This document shows positions 26,050 through 34,699 of a stretch of DNA of 64,000 nt, in pieces; the stretch's first letter is position 1; every line of letters starts with the position of its first letter. Both the position numbers and the translations under genes were made by a program. The stretch is from Bradyrhizobium australiense (GTDB taxonomy: Bacteria > Pseudomonadota > Alphaproteobacteria > Rhizobiales > Xanthobacteraceae): NCBI RefSeq assembly GCF_013114825.1, contig NZ_JAAVLX010000003.1:744001-808000 (forward strand), written 5' to 3'. A model generated the notes under the pieces. The model searched no databases. It was not told where the DNA came from and worked only from the letters and a program-made list of their open reading frames with translations.

Positions 26050-28779
26050 GTGCCGTCGCCCGACCCCTTGTCCCTCACGCCGCTTGAAACGGCTGCGCTC
26101 TTGCCGGACCGTTTCCGCCGCTGGTTCGCCGCGCGCGGATGGTCGCCGCGCGAGCATCAATTGGCGCTGCTGGCAAAGGCCCGCGACAACCGGTCGGCGC
26201 TTTTGATCGCGCCGACCGGCGCCGGCAAGACGCTCGCGGGGTTTCTGCCGACGCTGGTCGAACTTTCTGAAAATCTCCCCCTGAAAGGGGGAGGTCGGCG
26301 CGCTCGGCAGCGCAATTGCGCGCCTGAGCGCGACGGGTGGGGGGCAGCCCCGCGTATGGAGCAAGCGGCTGACCCCCAACCCGACCCTTCCCCTTTCAGG
26401 GGGAGGGAGTCTGAGCAACTTGCCGCGCATACCGATCAAGGCGAGAAAAAAACCTTCGTCTCCACCGGCCGCAGCGTGAAACGCACCGGCGGTCTCCACA
26501 CCCTCTACATCTCGCCGCTGAAGGCGCTCGCGGTCGATATCGCGCGCAATCTGGAGACACCGATTGCCGAGATGGGGCTGCCGATCAAGGTCGAGACTCG
26601 TACCGGCGACACGCCGGTATCGCGGCGGCAACGGCAGCGGCGCTATCCGCCGGATATCCTGCTCACCACGCCGGAGCAACTGGCGCTGTTGCTGTCGTCC
26701 GATGACGCGCCGTTTCTGTTTTCCTCGCTGAAACGCATCGTGCTCGACGAGTTGCATGCGCTGGTTACCTCCAAGCGCGGCGATCTGTTGTCGCTCGGCC
26801 TGGCGCGGTTGTGGCGCCTGGCGCCGGAGATGCGCGCGATTGGGCTATCCGCAACGGTGGCCGAGCCAGAATCGCTGGCGCGGTTTCTGATGCCACAGCG
26901 CGATGGCAGGGAGGTCTCTGCCGACATTGTCGTGGCCGGCGGCGCGGCGGCACCGATCGTCGAGATGCTCGACACCCAGGAACGGCTGCCCTGGGCCGGC
27001 CATACCGCCCGCCATGCGCTCGGCGAGATGTATGACCTGATCCGGCGCAACAAGACCACGCTGATTTTCGTCAACACCCGCAGCCAGGCCGAAATGCTGT
27101 TCCAGGAATTCTGGCGCATGAACGACGATGGCCTTGCCATTGCGCTCCATCACGGTTCGCTCGACGTCGCCCAGCGCCGCAAGGTTGAGGACGCGATGGC
27201 CGCAGGAAAGCTGCGCGGCGTGGTCTGCACGTCGTCGCTCGACCTCGGCGTCGACTGGGGCGACGTTGATCTCGTGATCAATGTCGGCGCGCCGAAAGGC
27301 TCGTCGCGGCTGATGCAGCGGATCGGCCGCGCCAATCACCGCATCGACGAGGCCTCGCGTGCGGTGCTGGTGCCCGCCAACCGCTTCGAGGTGCTGGAGT
27401 GCCGCGTCGCAATCGATGCCATTGCGGATAATGCGCAGGATACGCCGCCGCTCCGCACCGGTGCGCTCGACGTGCTGGCGCAGCACGTGCTCGGCTGCGC
27501 CTGCGGCGAGCCGTTTCTTGCCGACGAGCTCTATGCGGAGGTGCTGACCTCGGCGCCTTATTCCTCGTTGACGCGGACCGACTTCGACGACGTGGTCGAT
27601 TTTGTCGCCACCGGCGGCTATGCGCTGAAGACCTACGAACGCTTTGCCCGCATCAAGCAGGACAAGCAGGGCCGCTGGCGCGTCGCCAATCCAAAAGTGC
27701 GGCAAAGCTATCGCCTCAACGTCGGCACCATCGTCGAAGAAACGATGCTGAAGGTTCGCCTGGTGCGCTCGCGCAGCGGCGGCTCCGGCTCGACCGGCGC
27801 GCTCGGCCGCGGCGGGCGGATGCTGGGCGAGATCGAGGAAGCCTTTATCGAAGGCCTCGTTATCGGCGATACGTTTGTGTTCGGCGGTGAGGTCGTGCGC
27901 TACGAGGCGCTTGCGGAGGACGTGGTCTATGTCTCGCGCGCCAACGACAGGGACGCGAAAGTGCCGTCCTATATGGGCGGCAAATTTCCGCTCTCCACAT
28001 ACCTTGCCGAACGCGTCCGCAAACTGCTCGACGACCGCCGCGCATGGAACGCGTTGCCGGACCAAGTCCGAGACTGGCTGTCGCTGCAGAAGGATTTTTC
28101 CCGTGTGCCGGCGGTGCGCGAACTGCTGATCGAAACCTTTCCCCGCGCCAACAAACATTACCTCGTCTGCTATCCGTTCGAGGGCCGGCTGGCGCACCAG
28201 ACGCTCGGCATGCTGCTGACGCGGCGGATGGAGCGGGCGCGGGTGCGGCCGCTCGGTTTCGTCGCCAATGAATATGCGTTGGCCGTATGGGGCCTCGGCG
28301 ATATGTCGTTCATGATCCGGCACGGCAAGCTCGACCTCAATGCGCTGTTCGATCCGGACATGCTCGGCGACGATCTCGAGGCGTGGCTCGCCGAATCGGC
28401 GTTGATGAAGCGCACCTTCCGCACCTGCGCCATCATCTCCGGCCTGATCGCGCGGCGTTTCACCGGCGAGGAAAAATCGCGCCGCCAGGTGCTGTTCTCG
28501 ACCGACCTGATCTATGACGTCTTGCGCAAGCACCAGGCCGACCACGTGCTGCTGCGCGCTGCGCGCGCCGACGCCGCAACAGGTCTGCTCGATCTCAAGC
28601 GATTGGGTGATATGCTCTCGCGTATTCACGGGCGAATCACCCATCGGGAACTCGAACATGTTTCACCGCTCGCGGTCCCCGTGATGCTGGAAATCGGCCG
28701 CGAGTCAGTTTATGGCGAAGCAGGCGACGTGTTGCTGGCGGAAGCCGCCGACGAACTCGTCAAAGAGGCGATAGGATAA
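26050..28779 (+). CDS. Lhr-type DEXH helicase of the repair set, with in-frame repeat insertion
   Basis: A 909-residue superfamily 2 helicase of the ligase-associated DEXH box type (LHR-Core). Walker A is APTGAGKT (54-61), the DExH box is DELHA in IVLDELHALVTSKRG, and motif VI QRIGRANHR follows VINVGAPKGSSRLM. The C-terminal winged-helix and Lhr-core domains reach the end. Residues about 74-121 are a charged, Pro/Arg-rich segment coded by repeat DNA (see next entry), placed between motif I and the GLHTLYISPLKALA motif Ia. The GTG at 26050 is the plausible start; no strong ribosome site precedes it. PdeM follows at 12 bases. Confidence 0.92.
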   Translation: MPSPDPLSLTPLETAALLPDRFRRWFAARGWSPREHQLALLAKARDNRSALLIAPTGAGKTLAGFLPTLVELSENLPLKGGGRRARQRNCAPERDGWGAAPRMEQAADPQPDPSPFRGRESEQLAAHTDQGEKKTFVSTGRSVKRTGGLHTLYISPLKALAVDIARNLETPIAEMGLPIKVETRTGDTPVSRRQRQRRYPPDILLTTPEQLALLLSSDDAPFLFSSLKRIVLDELHALVTSKRGDLLSLGLARLWRLAPEMRAIGLSATVAEPESLARFLMPQRDGREVSADIVVAGGAAAPIVEMLDTQERLPWAGHTARHALGEMYDLIRRNKTTLIFVNTRSQAEMLFQEFWRMNDDGLAIALHHGSLDVAQRRKVEDAMAAGKLRGVVCTSSLDLGVDWGDVDLVINVGAPKGSSRLMQRIGRANHRIDEASRAVLVPANRFEVLECRVAIDAIADNAQDTPPLRTGALDVLAQHVLGCACGEPFLADELYAEVLTSAPYSSLTRTDFDDVVDFVATGGYALKTYERFARIKQDKQGRWRVANPKVRQSYRLNVGTIVEETMLKVRLVRSRSGGSGSTGALGRGGRMLGEIEEAFIEGLVIGDTFVFGGEVVRYEALAEDVVYVSRANDRDAKVPSYMGGKFPLSTYLAERVRKLLDDRRAWNALPDQVRDWLSLQKDFSRVPAVRELLIETFPRANKHYLVCYPFEGRLAHQTLGMLLTRRMERARVRPLGFVANEYALAVWGLGDMSFMIRHGKLDLNALFDPDMLGDDLEAWLAESALMKRTFRTCAIISGLIARRFTGEEKSRRQVLFSTDLIYDVLRKHQADHVLLRAARADAATGLLDLKRLGDMLSRIHGRITHRELEHVSPLAVPVMLEIGRESVYGEAGDVLLAEAADELVKEAIG
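26275..26405. repeat. Repeat element inside the helicase gene, in frame
   Basis: The left end CTCCCCCTGAAAGGGGGAGG (then TCGG) at 26275-26298 is an almost exact inverted copy of the right end CCGACCCTTCCCCTTTCAGG (then GGGAG) at 26381-26405, giving terminal inverted repeats of 24-25 bp around about 80 bp. This looks like a small hairpin or MITE-like element. The helicase frame remains open through it, coding about 47 extra residues. Confidence 0.85.
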
Positions 28780-28791
28780 GCGGGAAGGCAC

Positions 28792-29502
28792 GTGACGGCA
28801 GGGGCGCAGTCTTCGGGAGACGATCAACAGATGCGCGCCTCGAAAGTCATGGTTGCCGACGTGACGTTCCGCGCCGACCTCTCCGGCGCGCTGTTCTGGC
28901 AGGAGCAGCGCCTGCTCGTCGTTTCAGATTTGCATCTGGAAAAAGGCTCCAGCTTCGCCGCGCGCGGCGTGCTGCTGCCGCCTTATGACACCGTCGCGAC
29001 ACTGAGCCGTCTCGGCGCCGTCATTGCCCGGCACGACCCGCGCATGGTGATTGCGCTCGGCGACAGTTTTCACGATCGCGACGCGCATCAGCGGCTGTCG
29101 GCGCCGGATCGCGAAGCGCTGTCAGCGATGCAGGCGCACCGCGACTGGATCTGGATATCGGGCAATCACGATCCGGCGCTGCCGTCCGATCTCGGCGGCG
29201 TGGTGGCGAGCGAAGTCGCGATCGGATCGATCGTGTTCCGACATGAGCCGACAGGGGCGGCAGGTGAAATCGCCGGCCATCTGCATCCCAAGGCGCGCGT
29301 CGCCACCCGGGGACGATCGATGGAGCGGCGATGCTTTGCGAGCGACGGCGAGCGCGCGGTGATGCCGGCGTTCGGCGCCTATACCGGGGGCTTGAGCATC
29401 CGCGATCCGGCGTTTGCGAAGATATTCCCGACGCCGGCTTTGATGGCGCATGTGCTCGGCGACAACCGGCTGCACGCGATTGCGGCGTCACGGTGTTATT
29501 GA
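28792..29502 (+). CDS. pdeM: Ligase-associated phosphoesterase PdeM
   Basis: A metallophosphoesterase (236 residues from the GTG) of the PdeM family, called MPE in the Pseudomonas putida repair set. The binuclear metal motifs are VVSDLHLEKG, ALGDSFHD, SGNHDPALP and EIAGHLHPKARV, all in order. The GTG at 28792 has GGGAAGG just upstream and starts 12 bases after the helicase stop; the ATG at 28831, with GGGAGA ten bases before it, is a serious alternative that would shorten it by 13 residues. It is probably translated together with the helicase. Confidence 0.9.
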   Translation: MTAGAQSSGDDQQMRASKVMVADVTFRADLSGALFWQEQRLLVVSDLHLEKGSSFAARGVLLPPYDTVATLSRLGAVIARHDPRMVIALGDSFHDRDAHQRLSAPDREALSAMQAHRDWIWISGNHDPALPSDLGGVVASEVAIGSIVFRHEPTGAAGEIAGHLHPKARVATRGRSMERRCFASDGERAVMPAFGAYTGGLSIRDPAFAKIFPTPALMAHVLGDNRLHAIAASRCY

Positions 29503-29528
29503 GCACTTGATGCGAAGCCTTTCTTACC

Positions 29529-29647
29529 TCTCCCGCTTGCGGGGGAGGTCGACGCGCTCGAAAGAGCGCGGCGGGTGGGGGAAATCTCTCCCGGAATTCG
29601 AACATCTGTTATGCGGTTCCACCCCAGCCCTCCCCGCAAGCGCGAGA
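29529..29647. repeat. CTCCCG/GGGGAG repeat between pdeM and lysR
   Basis: Left CTCTCCCGCTTGCGGGGGAG and right CCCTCCCCGCAAGCGCGAG are inverted relatives; between them GACGCGCTCGAAAGAGCGCGG is an inner hairpin. It resembles the helicase-internal element in its layout and in the GAGGTCG box after the left stem. Confidence 0.75.
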
Positions 29648-29667
29648 GCACCTTTCGCTTGGAAAGA

Positions 29668-30531
29668 TTACGCCGCCTTTGCGTCGACGCTGTCGCAGAA
29701 CTCAGCGAGGCGGTCGGCGAGCCGCAGCGTTGCGGGGCTGGCATCGGGCGAGGCCACCAGCGCCAGTTCGGTCTTGTCGATCGAGGCAAAGCCGTCTTTC
29801 GCCGTGAGCACGCGATGGCCTGCCTGGATCGCGATGTCGGAGAGAATGCTCAATCCCAATCCCGCGGCGACCGCGGCCTGGATGCCAGCGAGGCCAGAAG
29901 AAGTATAGGCCATGTGCCAGGAGCGCCCGGCGCTTTCCAGCGCATGAATCGCGCGCGAACGATAGAGGCAGCCGGCAGGAAAGCCGATCAGCGGCACCGA
30001 GCCAGCGTCGATATCGACCGGATGGGTTTTGCTGGTGACCCAGTGCACCTGTTCGGGCCACACCGCGATCGCCCCTTTCTCGCCGGCGTCGCGCTTGAGC
30101 AGCGCCAGATCGAGCTCGCCGCGTTCGATGTCACGCCGAAGATACGTGCTCTGGTCGGCGCGCACATCGAGCCGCAGGCCCGGCCGTGACCGCGAAAAGG
30201 TCGCCAGCAATTTTGCGAGACGATAGGCGGCGAAGTCCTCGGGGATGCCGAGCTTGATCGCGCCTTCGCTTTCCGGCCGCGCCACCACGTCGCGGGCTTC
30301 CTCGGCGAGCGACAATAACCGCCGCGCATAGGAGAGCAGCCGCTCGCCGGCCTCCGTCGGCGTCACGTCCTTGCCGTTGCGGTTCAATAGCGGCTGGCCG
30401 AGATCGTCTTCCAGCCGCTTGATCTGCTGGCTGACGGTCGATTGGGTGCGGTGGACGCGCTCGCCGGCACGGGTAAAGCCGCCGGCGTCGACGACGGACA
30501 CGAAACTGCGCAGCAGCTCCAGATCGAGCAT
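29668..30531 (-). CDS. LysR family transcriptional regulator
   Basis: A 287-residue LysR protein. The winged helix-turn-helix is at residues about 1-60 (LDLELLRSFVSVVDAGGFTRAGERVHRTQSTVSQQIKRLE) and the substrate-binding domain follows, with GLAGIQAAVAAGLGLSIL at the end. GGAG lies eight bases before its ATG. It is divergent from the EamA exporter gene, with 97 bases between, and is likely to control it. It ends 21 bases past a repeat. Confidence 0.92.
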   Translation of the reverse strand: MLDLELLRSFVSVVDAGGFTRAGERVHRTQSTVSQQIKRLEDDLGQPLLNRNGKDVTPTEAGERLLSYARRLLSLAEEARDVVARPESEGAIKLGIPEDFAAYRLAKLLATFSRSRPGLRLDVRADQSTYLRRDIERGELDLALLKRDAGEKGAIAVWPEQVHWVTSKTHPVDIDAGSVPLIGFPAGCLYRSRAIHALESAGRSWHMAYTSSGLAGIQAAVAAGLGLSILSDIAIQAGHRVLTAKDGFASIDKTELALVASPDASPATLRLADRLAEFCDSVDAKAA

Positions 30532-30628
30532 GCCAATGCTCCATTTACAAATCCACTGGATATCAGTCTATCATTTAATTTCCAAATATCAAGCCGCGGC
30601 TCTAGATCATGGGTAAAGGAGACTACCC

Positions 30629-31552
30629 ATGTCCCTCGCCCCTTCGATCACGGTTCCCCGCGCCGGCTTCAATCCGCTACCGTTTTATATCGGCCTGTTC
30701 TGCCTGCTCTGGAGCTTTGCCTTCGTCGCCGGCAAGGTCGGCGTCACCGACTGCCCGCCGCTGATCTTGCTCACGGCGCGATTTTCGCTGGCGGGAATCC
30801 TGATCCTCGGTGTCACGGCGCTGCGCGGCGAGGCATGGTCCTCGCTGACCTGGCGCGATGCCGGAATCTTCGCCATCCTCGGCGTCGCCAATAACGCGCT
30901 CTATCTCGGCCTCGGCTACACCGGGTTGCAGACGGTATCGGCCGGCCTTGGCGGCCTGATTGTCAGCGCCAATCCGGTGTTCACTGCTGTACTTGCGGCG
31001 TTGTTTCTCGGCGAGGCGCTCACCTGGCGCAAGATGGCGGGGCTTTTGCTCGGCATCTCCGGCGTCGCCTTCATCGTCTGGCACCGCATGTCGGTCGGCA
31101 CCGATAGTTTTCACGGCATCCTGTTCACGCTTGCGTCATTGGTCTCGATCGTCGCCGGCACGATCCTGTTCAAGATGCTGGCGCCGAAAGGAAGTCTCTG
31201 GGTCGGCAACGGCGTGCAGAACCTTGCCGCGGGCATCGTGCTGCTGCCGTTTGCGTTCACGCTCTCCAGCGTCGGCGACATCGTGCCGAGCGCGCGGCTT
31301 GCCGGCGCGTTTGCTTTCCTTGTGCTCGGCGGATCGATTCTCGCTTACCTGCTCTGGTTTCACCTCTTGAAGGTCTGCGGCGCGACGGCCGCGAGCGCCT
31401 ATCACTTCCTGATGCCGCCGCTCGGCATCCTGTTCGCCTTCCTCGTGCTCGGCGAACACGTCGAATTGCGCGACCTGCTCGGCATCGTTCCCGTAGCCCT
31501 CGGCATTTATCTGGTGACCCGTCCCGCTACGGCGGTCGCCCAATCTTCGTAG
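30629..31552 (+). CDS. EamA/DMT family transporter
   Basis: A 307-residue membrane protein with about ten hydrophobic helices in two EamA repeats (first half ending about 145, second from about 155), of the drug/metabolite transporter superfamily (RhaT/YdcZ-like exporters). The start MSLAPSITVPRAG is set by GGAG just upstream. Divergent from LysR; 13 bases before the MBL gene, so probably an operon. Substrate unknown; DMT exporters often remove amino acids or their derivatives. Confidence 0.9.
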   Translation: MSLAPSITVPRAGFNPLPFYIGLFCLLWSFAFVAGKVGVTDCPPLILLTARFSLAGILILGVTALRGEAWSSLTWRDAGIFAILGVANNALYLGLGYTGLQTVSAGLGGLIVSANPVFTAVLAALFLGEALTWRKMAGLLLGISGVAFIVWHRMSVGTDSFHGILFTLASLVSIVAGTILFKMLAPKGSLWVGNGVQNLAAGIVLLPFAFTLSSVGDIVPSARLAGAFAFLVLGGSILAYLLWFHLLKVCGATAASAYHFLMPPLGILFAFLVLGEHVELRDLLGIVPVALGIYLVTRPATAVAQSS

Positions 31553-31565
31553 AAGGAGCAAGTCA

Positions 31566-32348
31566 ATGACAGTTACCATCACCCTGGTCGGCGGCCCGAC
31601 CGCGCTTATCGAGGTCGACGGCTTCCGGCTGCTGACCGATCCGACCTTCGACGAACCCGGCGCCTATCAACTGCCGCACGTGAAACTGGAGAAGCTGGTT
31701 GGTCCCGCCGTCAGCGCGCATGACATCGGCGAGGTCGATGCCGTGCTGCTCAGCCACGACCAGCATTCGGACAATCTCGACCATTCGGGGCGCGACTTTC
31801 TCAAGTCGGCCAAGCGCGTGTTGACGACGGAGGTTGGCGCAAAACGGCTCGGCGGTCACGCCGAAGGCTTTGCGCCATGGGCTTCGACCGAACTGACCGG
31901 CAAGAATGGTCATTCGCTGACCATCACCGCGACGCCGGCGCGCCATGGCCCGGCGGGCATCGAACCGCTGGCCGGTGACGTAATCGGCTTCGTGGTTTCG
32001 TCGGGCAAGCCGGGCAGCCGTCCGATCTACATCAGCGGCGACACCGTCTGGTACGACGGTGTTGCTGAAGTGGCGAGGCGGTTCAAGGCCGGCGTGGTGC
32101 TGCCGTTCGCGGGCGCGGCGCAAACCCGCGGTCCCTTCCACATCACGATGGACACTAACGACACGATCGAGACCGCACGCGCGTTTCCGGACGCGGTGAT
32201 CGTCCCCGTGCATACCGAAGGATGGAAGCATTTCCGCCAGAGTGCGAACGATCTGCGCGCCACCTTCGATACACTGGGCTTTGGGTCGCGGTTGCGGATT
32301 CTGGAGCCGGGCGTGGCGACCATCATCGAGCCGTTGAGCGCCGCGTGA
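31566..32348 (+). CDS. MBL-fold metallo-hydrolase (UlaG-like)
   Basis: A 260-residue metallo-beta-lactamase-fold protein. The metal motif is LLSHDQHSDNLDHSG, with a Q where many family members have H (HxHxD pattern becomes HxQHSD), followed by GHAEGFAPWAS and the GDTVWYDGVAEVA metal site near residue 160. AGAAGGAG precedes its ATG, 13 bases after EamA. The substrate is unknown; UlaG-like proteins are lactonases or cyclic-phosphate hydrolases. The altered motif could be a natural variant. Confidence 0.82.
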   Translation: MTVTITLVGGPTALIEVDGFRLLTDPTFDEPGAYQLPHVKLEKLVGPAVSAHDIGEVDAVLLSHDQHSDNLDHSGRDFLKSAKRVLTTEVGAKRLGGHAEGFAPWASTELTGKNGHSLTITATPARHGPAGIEPLAGDVIGFVVSSGKPGSRPIYISGDTVWYDGVAEVARRFKAGVVLPFAGAAQTRGPFHITMDTNDTIETARAFPDAVIVPVHTEGWKHFRQSANDLRATFDTLGFGSRLRILEPGVATIIEPLSAA

Positions 32349-32441
32349 TGCTTACAACGTGTCCGGCCAGCGTCACCGAACAGGTTCCTTGCCTGGAACC
32401 TGTTCCCGTCAGCTTCGTTGTTGCTGCGGTGGATCGCTGGC

Positions 32442-33800
32442 ATGGCAAATCGTACCCGGTCGAACAGGAAGTATCCCAAGCGTACGAACTCTGGCGATGC
32501 GAAGGCGGCTGCAAAGGCCGGGGCCGCACGGCCGTTTCGCTTCCGTGACGCGCTGAAAGCGCTCGGGCCTGGCCTGATCACCGGGGCGTCCGACGACGAT
32601 CCGTCCGGGATCGGTACCTACAGCGAGGCTGGGGCGCAGCTCGGTTACGGCATCGGCTGGACCATGCTGTTGACGTTTCCGCTGATGGCGGGGATCCAGG
32701 AAATCTCCGCGCGCGTCGGCCGCGTCACCGGGCATGGTATCGCGGGCAATGTGTGCCGGCATTATTCGCCATGGTTGCTCAATGTGGTGGTGGCAATGCT
32801 GTTCGCCGCCAACACCATCAACATCGGCGCCGACCTCGGCGCCATGGCGGATGCGACCAAGTTGCTGATCGGCGGCCACAGCATCGTTTATGTGGTGCTG
32901 TTCGGCGTGACCTCGGTCGCAGCGCAGATCTTCCTCGACTACAGACGCTACGTGTCGGTGCTGAAATGGCTGACGCTCAGCCTGTTCGCCTATGTCGCCG
33001 CGCTCGCCTTTGCCAAGATTTCGTGGGGCGACGCGCTCGCCGGCGTTCTCGTTCCGCGTCCGAGCTGGAGTGTCGATTATTTCACCACCATCGTCGCCAT
33101 CTTCGGCACCACGATTTCGCCCTATCTGTTCTTCTGGCAGGCGTCGCAGGAAGCCGAGGACCAGCGCGTCGATTCGACCAAGCGGCCGCTGGTCGAAAAG
33201 CATTATGGCGCGCAGAAGGAATTCAACCGCATTCGCGCCGACACCATCGTCGGGATGGCGTTCTCCAATTTGATCGCATTGTCGATCATCGTAACCGCCG
33301 CGGCGACGCTGCATGCGGCCGGGAAGACCGATATCCGGAGCTCGGCGGACGCGGCTGAAGCCCTGCGTCCGATTGCCGGTGCCTTCGCTGAAACGATTTT
33401 TGCGCTCGGCATCATCGGCACAGGACTGCTGGCAATTCCGGTGCTCGCCGGCGCCGCGGCCTATGCCGTCGGGGAGGGACGGCGATGGCCGGTCGGGCTC
33501 GCGCGCAAGCCCAAGGCCGCCGCCGCCTTCTACGCGGTGCTGGCGCTCTCGGCTGGCATAGGCATCGCGTTGAACTTCACGCCGATCAACCCGATCTCGG
33601 CGCTGTACTGGAGCGCGGTTATCAACGGCGTGCTCGCCGTGCCCGTAATGGTTTTGCTGATGTTCACGGCGCGGCGCAGGGATGTGATGGACCGCTACGT
33701 CATCAAGGGGCCGCTCTATTGGCTAGGATGGCTGTCGACGGTGGCGATGACGCTGAGTGTCGTGGCGATGGGCGTGGGGTTTTTTGCCGGTAGCAAGTAA
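32442..33800 (+). CDS. NRAMP-type divalent metal transporter
   Basis: A 452-residue membrane protein of the Nramp family, which imports Mn2+/Fe2+ with protons. DDDPSGIGTYSEAGAQLGYGIGW early on is the DPG/N-type metal-binding helix 1, and about eleven membrane helices follow. The ATG at 32442 is chosen over a TTG eight codons upstream. A stretch KYPKRTNSGDAKAAAKAG before the first helix is a cytoplasmic tail. It follows the MBL gene by 93 bases; no regulator (such as Fur/MntR box) is evident. Confidence 0.88.
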   Translation: MANRTRSNRKYPKRTNSGDAKAAAKAGAARPFRFRDALKALGPGLITGASDDDPSGIGTYSEAGAQLGYGIGWTMLLTFPLMAGIQEISARVGRVTGHGIAGNVCRHYSPWLLNVVVAMLFAANTINIGADLGAMADATKLLIGGHSIVYVVLFGVTSVAAQIFLDYRRYVSVLKWLTLSLFAYVAALAFAKISWGDALAGVLVPRPSWSVDYFTTIVAIFGTTISPYLFFWQASQEAEDQRVDSTKRPLVEKHYGAQKEFNRIRADTIVGMAFSNLIALSIIVTAAATLHAAGKTDIRSSADAAEALRPIAGAFAETIFALGIIGTGLLAIPVLAGAAAYAVGEGRRWPVGLARKPKAAAAFYAVLALSAGIGIALNFTPINPISALYWSAVINGVLAVPVMVLLMFTARRRDVMDRYVIKGPLYWLGWLSTVAMTLSVVAMGVGFFAGSK

Positions 33801-33813
33801 TCGAGCCACACAC

Positions 33814-33914
33814 TCCGACCTCATTCTGAGGAGCCGCGCAGCGGCGTCCCGAAGGATGGGCTACGGGCCTGATGGTTCGAGACGCGCGAACATGCGCTCC
33901 TCACCGTGAGGGGC
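33814..33914. repeat. GAGGAGC...CGAAGGATG hairpin repeat, copy 1
   Basis: Reads CATTCTGAGGAGCCGCGCAG, then CGAAGGATG, then GGTTCGAGACGCGCGAACAT and GCTCCTCACCGTGAGG. The element at 56350-56450 is the same family on the opposite strand. The GGTTCGAGAC box resembles a tRNA T-loop but there is no tRNA around it. Confidence 0.75.
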
Positions 33915-33919
33915 TAGCC

Positions 33920-34699
33920 TCAATCCTTCCTAAACACGATCGAGGCCATCCATCCTGTCATCAGCGCCATGAACGCGGTGACGAGCCCGTAGACAAAACC
34001 GTTCTGGCGCGCCGTGGTCGCAACGAACTGTTCGAAGCCGACCTTGACGATCTCGAACGCGCTGTCCGTCTTGGCCACCAGTGCGCCGTCGGCGAACAGC
34101 TTGATCTCGACCGAATAGGTGCCGATCGGCACCTCTGCAGGCAGGGGAATGCCGGTGCGAAACAGTGTCGGCGTCAGGAACGTCACCGCCGAGGTCTCCT
34201 CGCGATAAAGACCATGCTGCTTGCGGAGCCGCACAAAGGCGCTGCGGAACGCATCGTCCGGCACGACGTCGGCGTAGTCGGGGCCGACGCGCTGGGTCAG
34301 CAGCACGTTGTTGAGCCCGAGCTGCTGCCGCCGCTGCACCTCGGGCGAGGCGATGGCGTCGAACGGGCGGTTGGAAAACAGCGCCAGGTAGGTCGGCACT
34401 TTGAGGAACTGCCGGGAGTCGGTGTTGATCCAGATCCCGAACCGGCGCTCCTTGCGGCGCGTCACCATGTCGGCGCGCGGGCCGGCAACCGTCACCACCA
34501 GGTCGTAATTGCGGCCGGGCGGCGTGGTGGCATCTTTTTCCACCGACCCGAACAACACCAGTTCCTCGCCGGAATAGTTCGGCGTCACGGTGACGCGATG
34601 GTTCGATACCGACACGATCAGCCGCTCCGCCTGCGCGGGCGGGGCCGCGAGCACCGCGCCAAGCGCAAGGACTGCGAGGATGAGGAGGCGCGCGGTCAT
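33920..34699 (-). CDS. TIGR02186 family membrane-anchored protein
   Basis: A 259-residue protein with a signal peptide (LLILAVLALGAVLAAPPAQA) and a C-terminal membrane helix (FVYGLVTAFMALMTGWMASIVF), matching the TIGR02186 family that usually sits with TauE/SafE genes. Mature part has strand-rich segments (RLIVSVSNHRVTVTPNY, LVLFGSVEKDAT). It overlaps the TauE gene by four bases (ATGA), so the two are one translational unit. Likely a helper of sulfite/organosulfur export or sensing, by context only. Confidence 0.88.
   Translation of the reverse strand: MTARLLILAVLALGAVLAAPPAQAERLIVSVSNHRVTVTPNYSGEELVLFGSVEKDATTPPGRNYDLVVTVAGPRADMVTRRKERRFGIWINTDSRQFLKVPTYLALFSNRPFDAIASPEVQRRQQLGLNNVLLTQRVGPDYADVVPDDAFRSAFVRLRKQHGLYREETSAVTFLTPTLFRTGIPLPAEVPIGTYSVEIKLFADGALVAKTDSAFEIVKVGFEQFVATTARQNGFVYGLVTAFMALMTGWMASIVFRKD

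Noticed and set aside
26845..28659. Long minus-strand frame (604 residues) opposite the helicase
   Set aside because: Same reason: the real product is the helicase on the other strand, which has all motifs.
33870..33890. GGTTCGAGACGC resembling a tRNA T-loop
   Set aside because: No acceptor stem, anticodon arm or D-loop around it; it is part of a repeat with a second copy at 56350.
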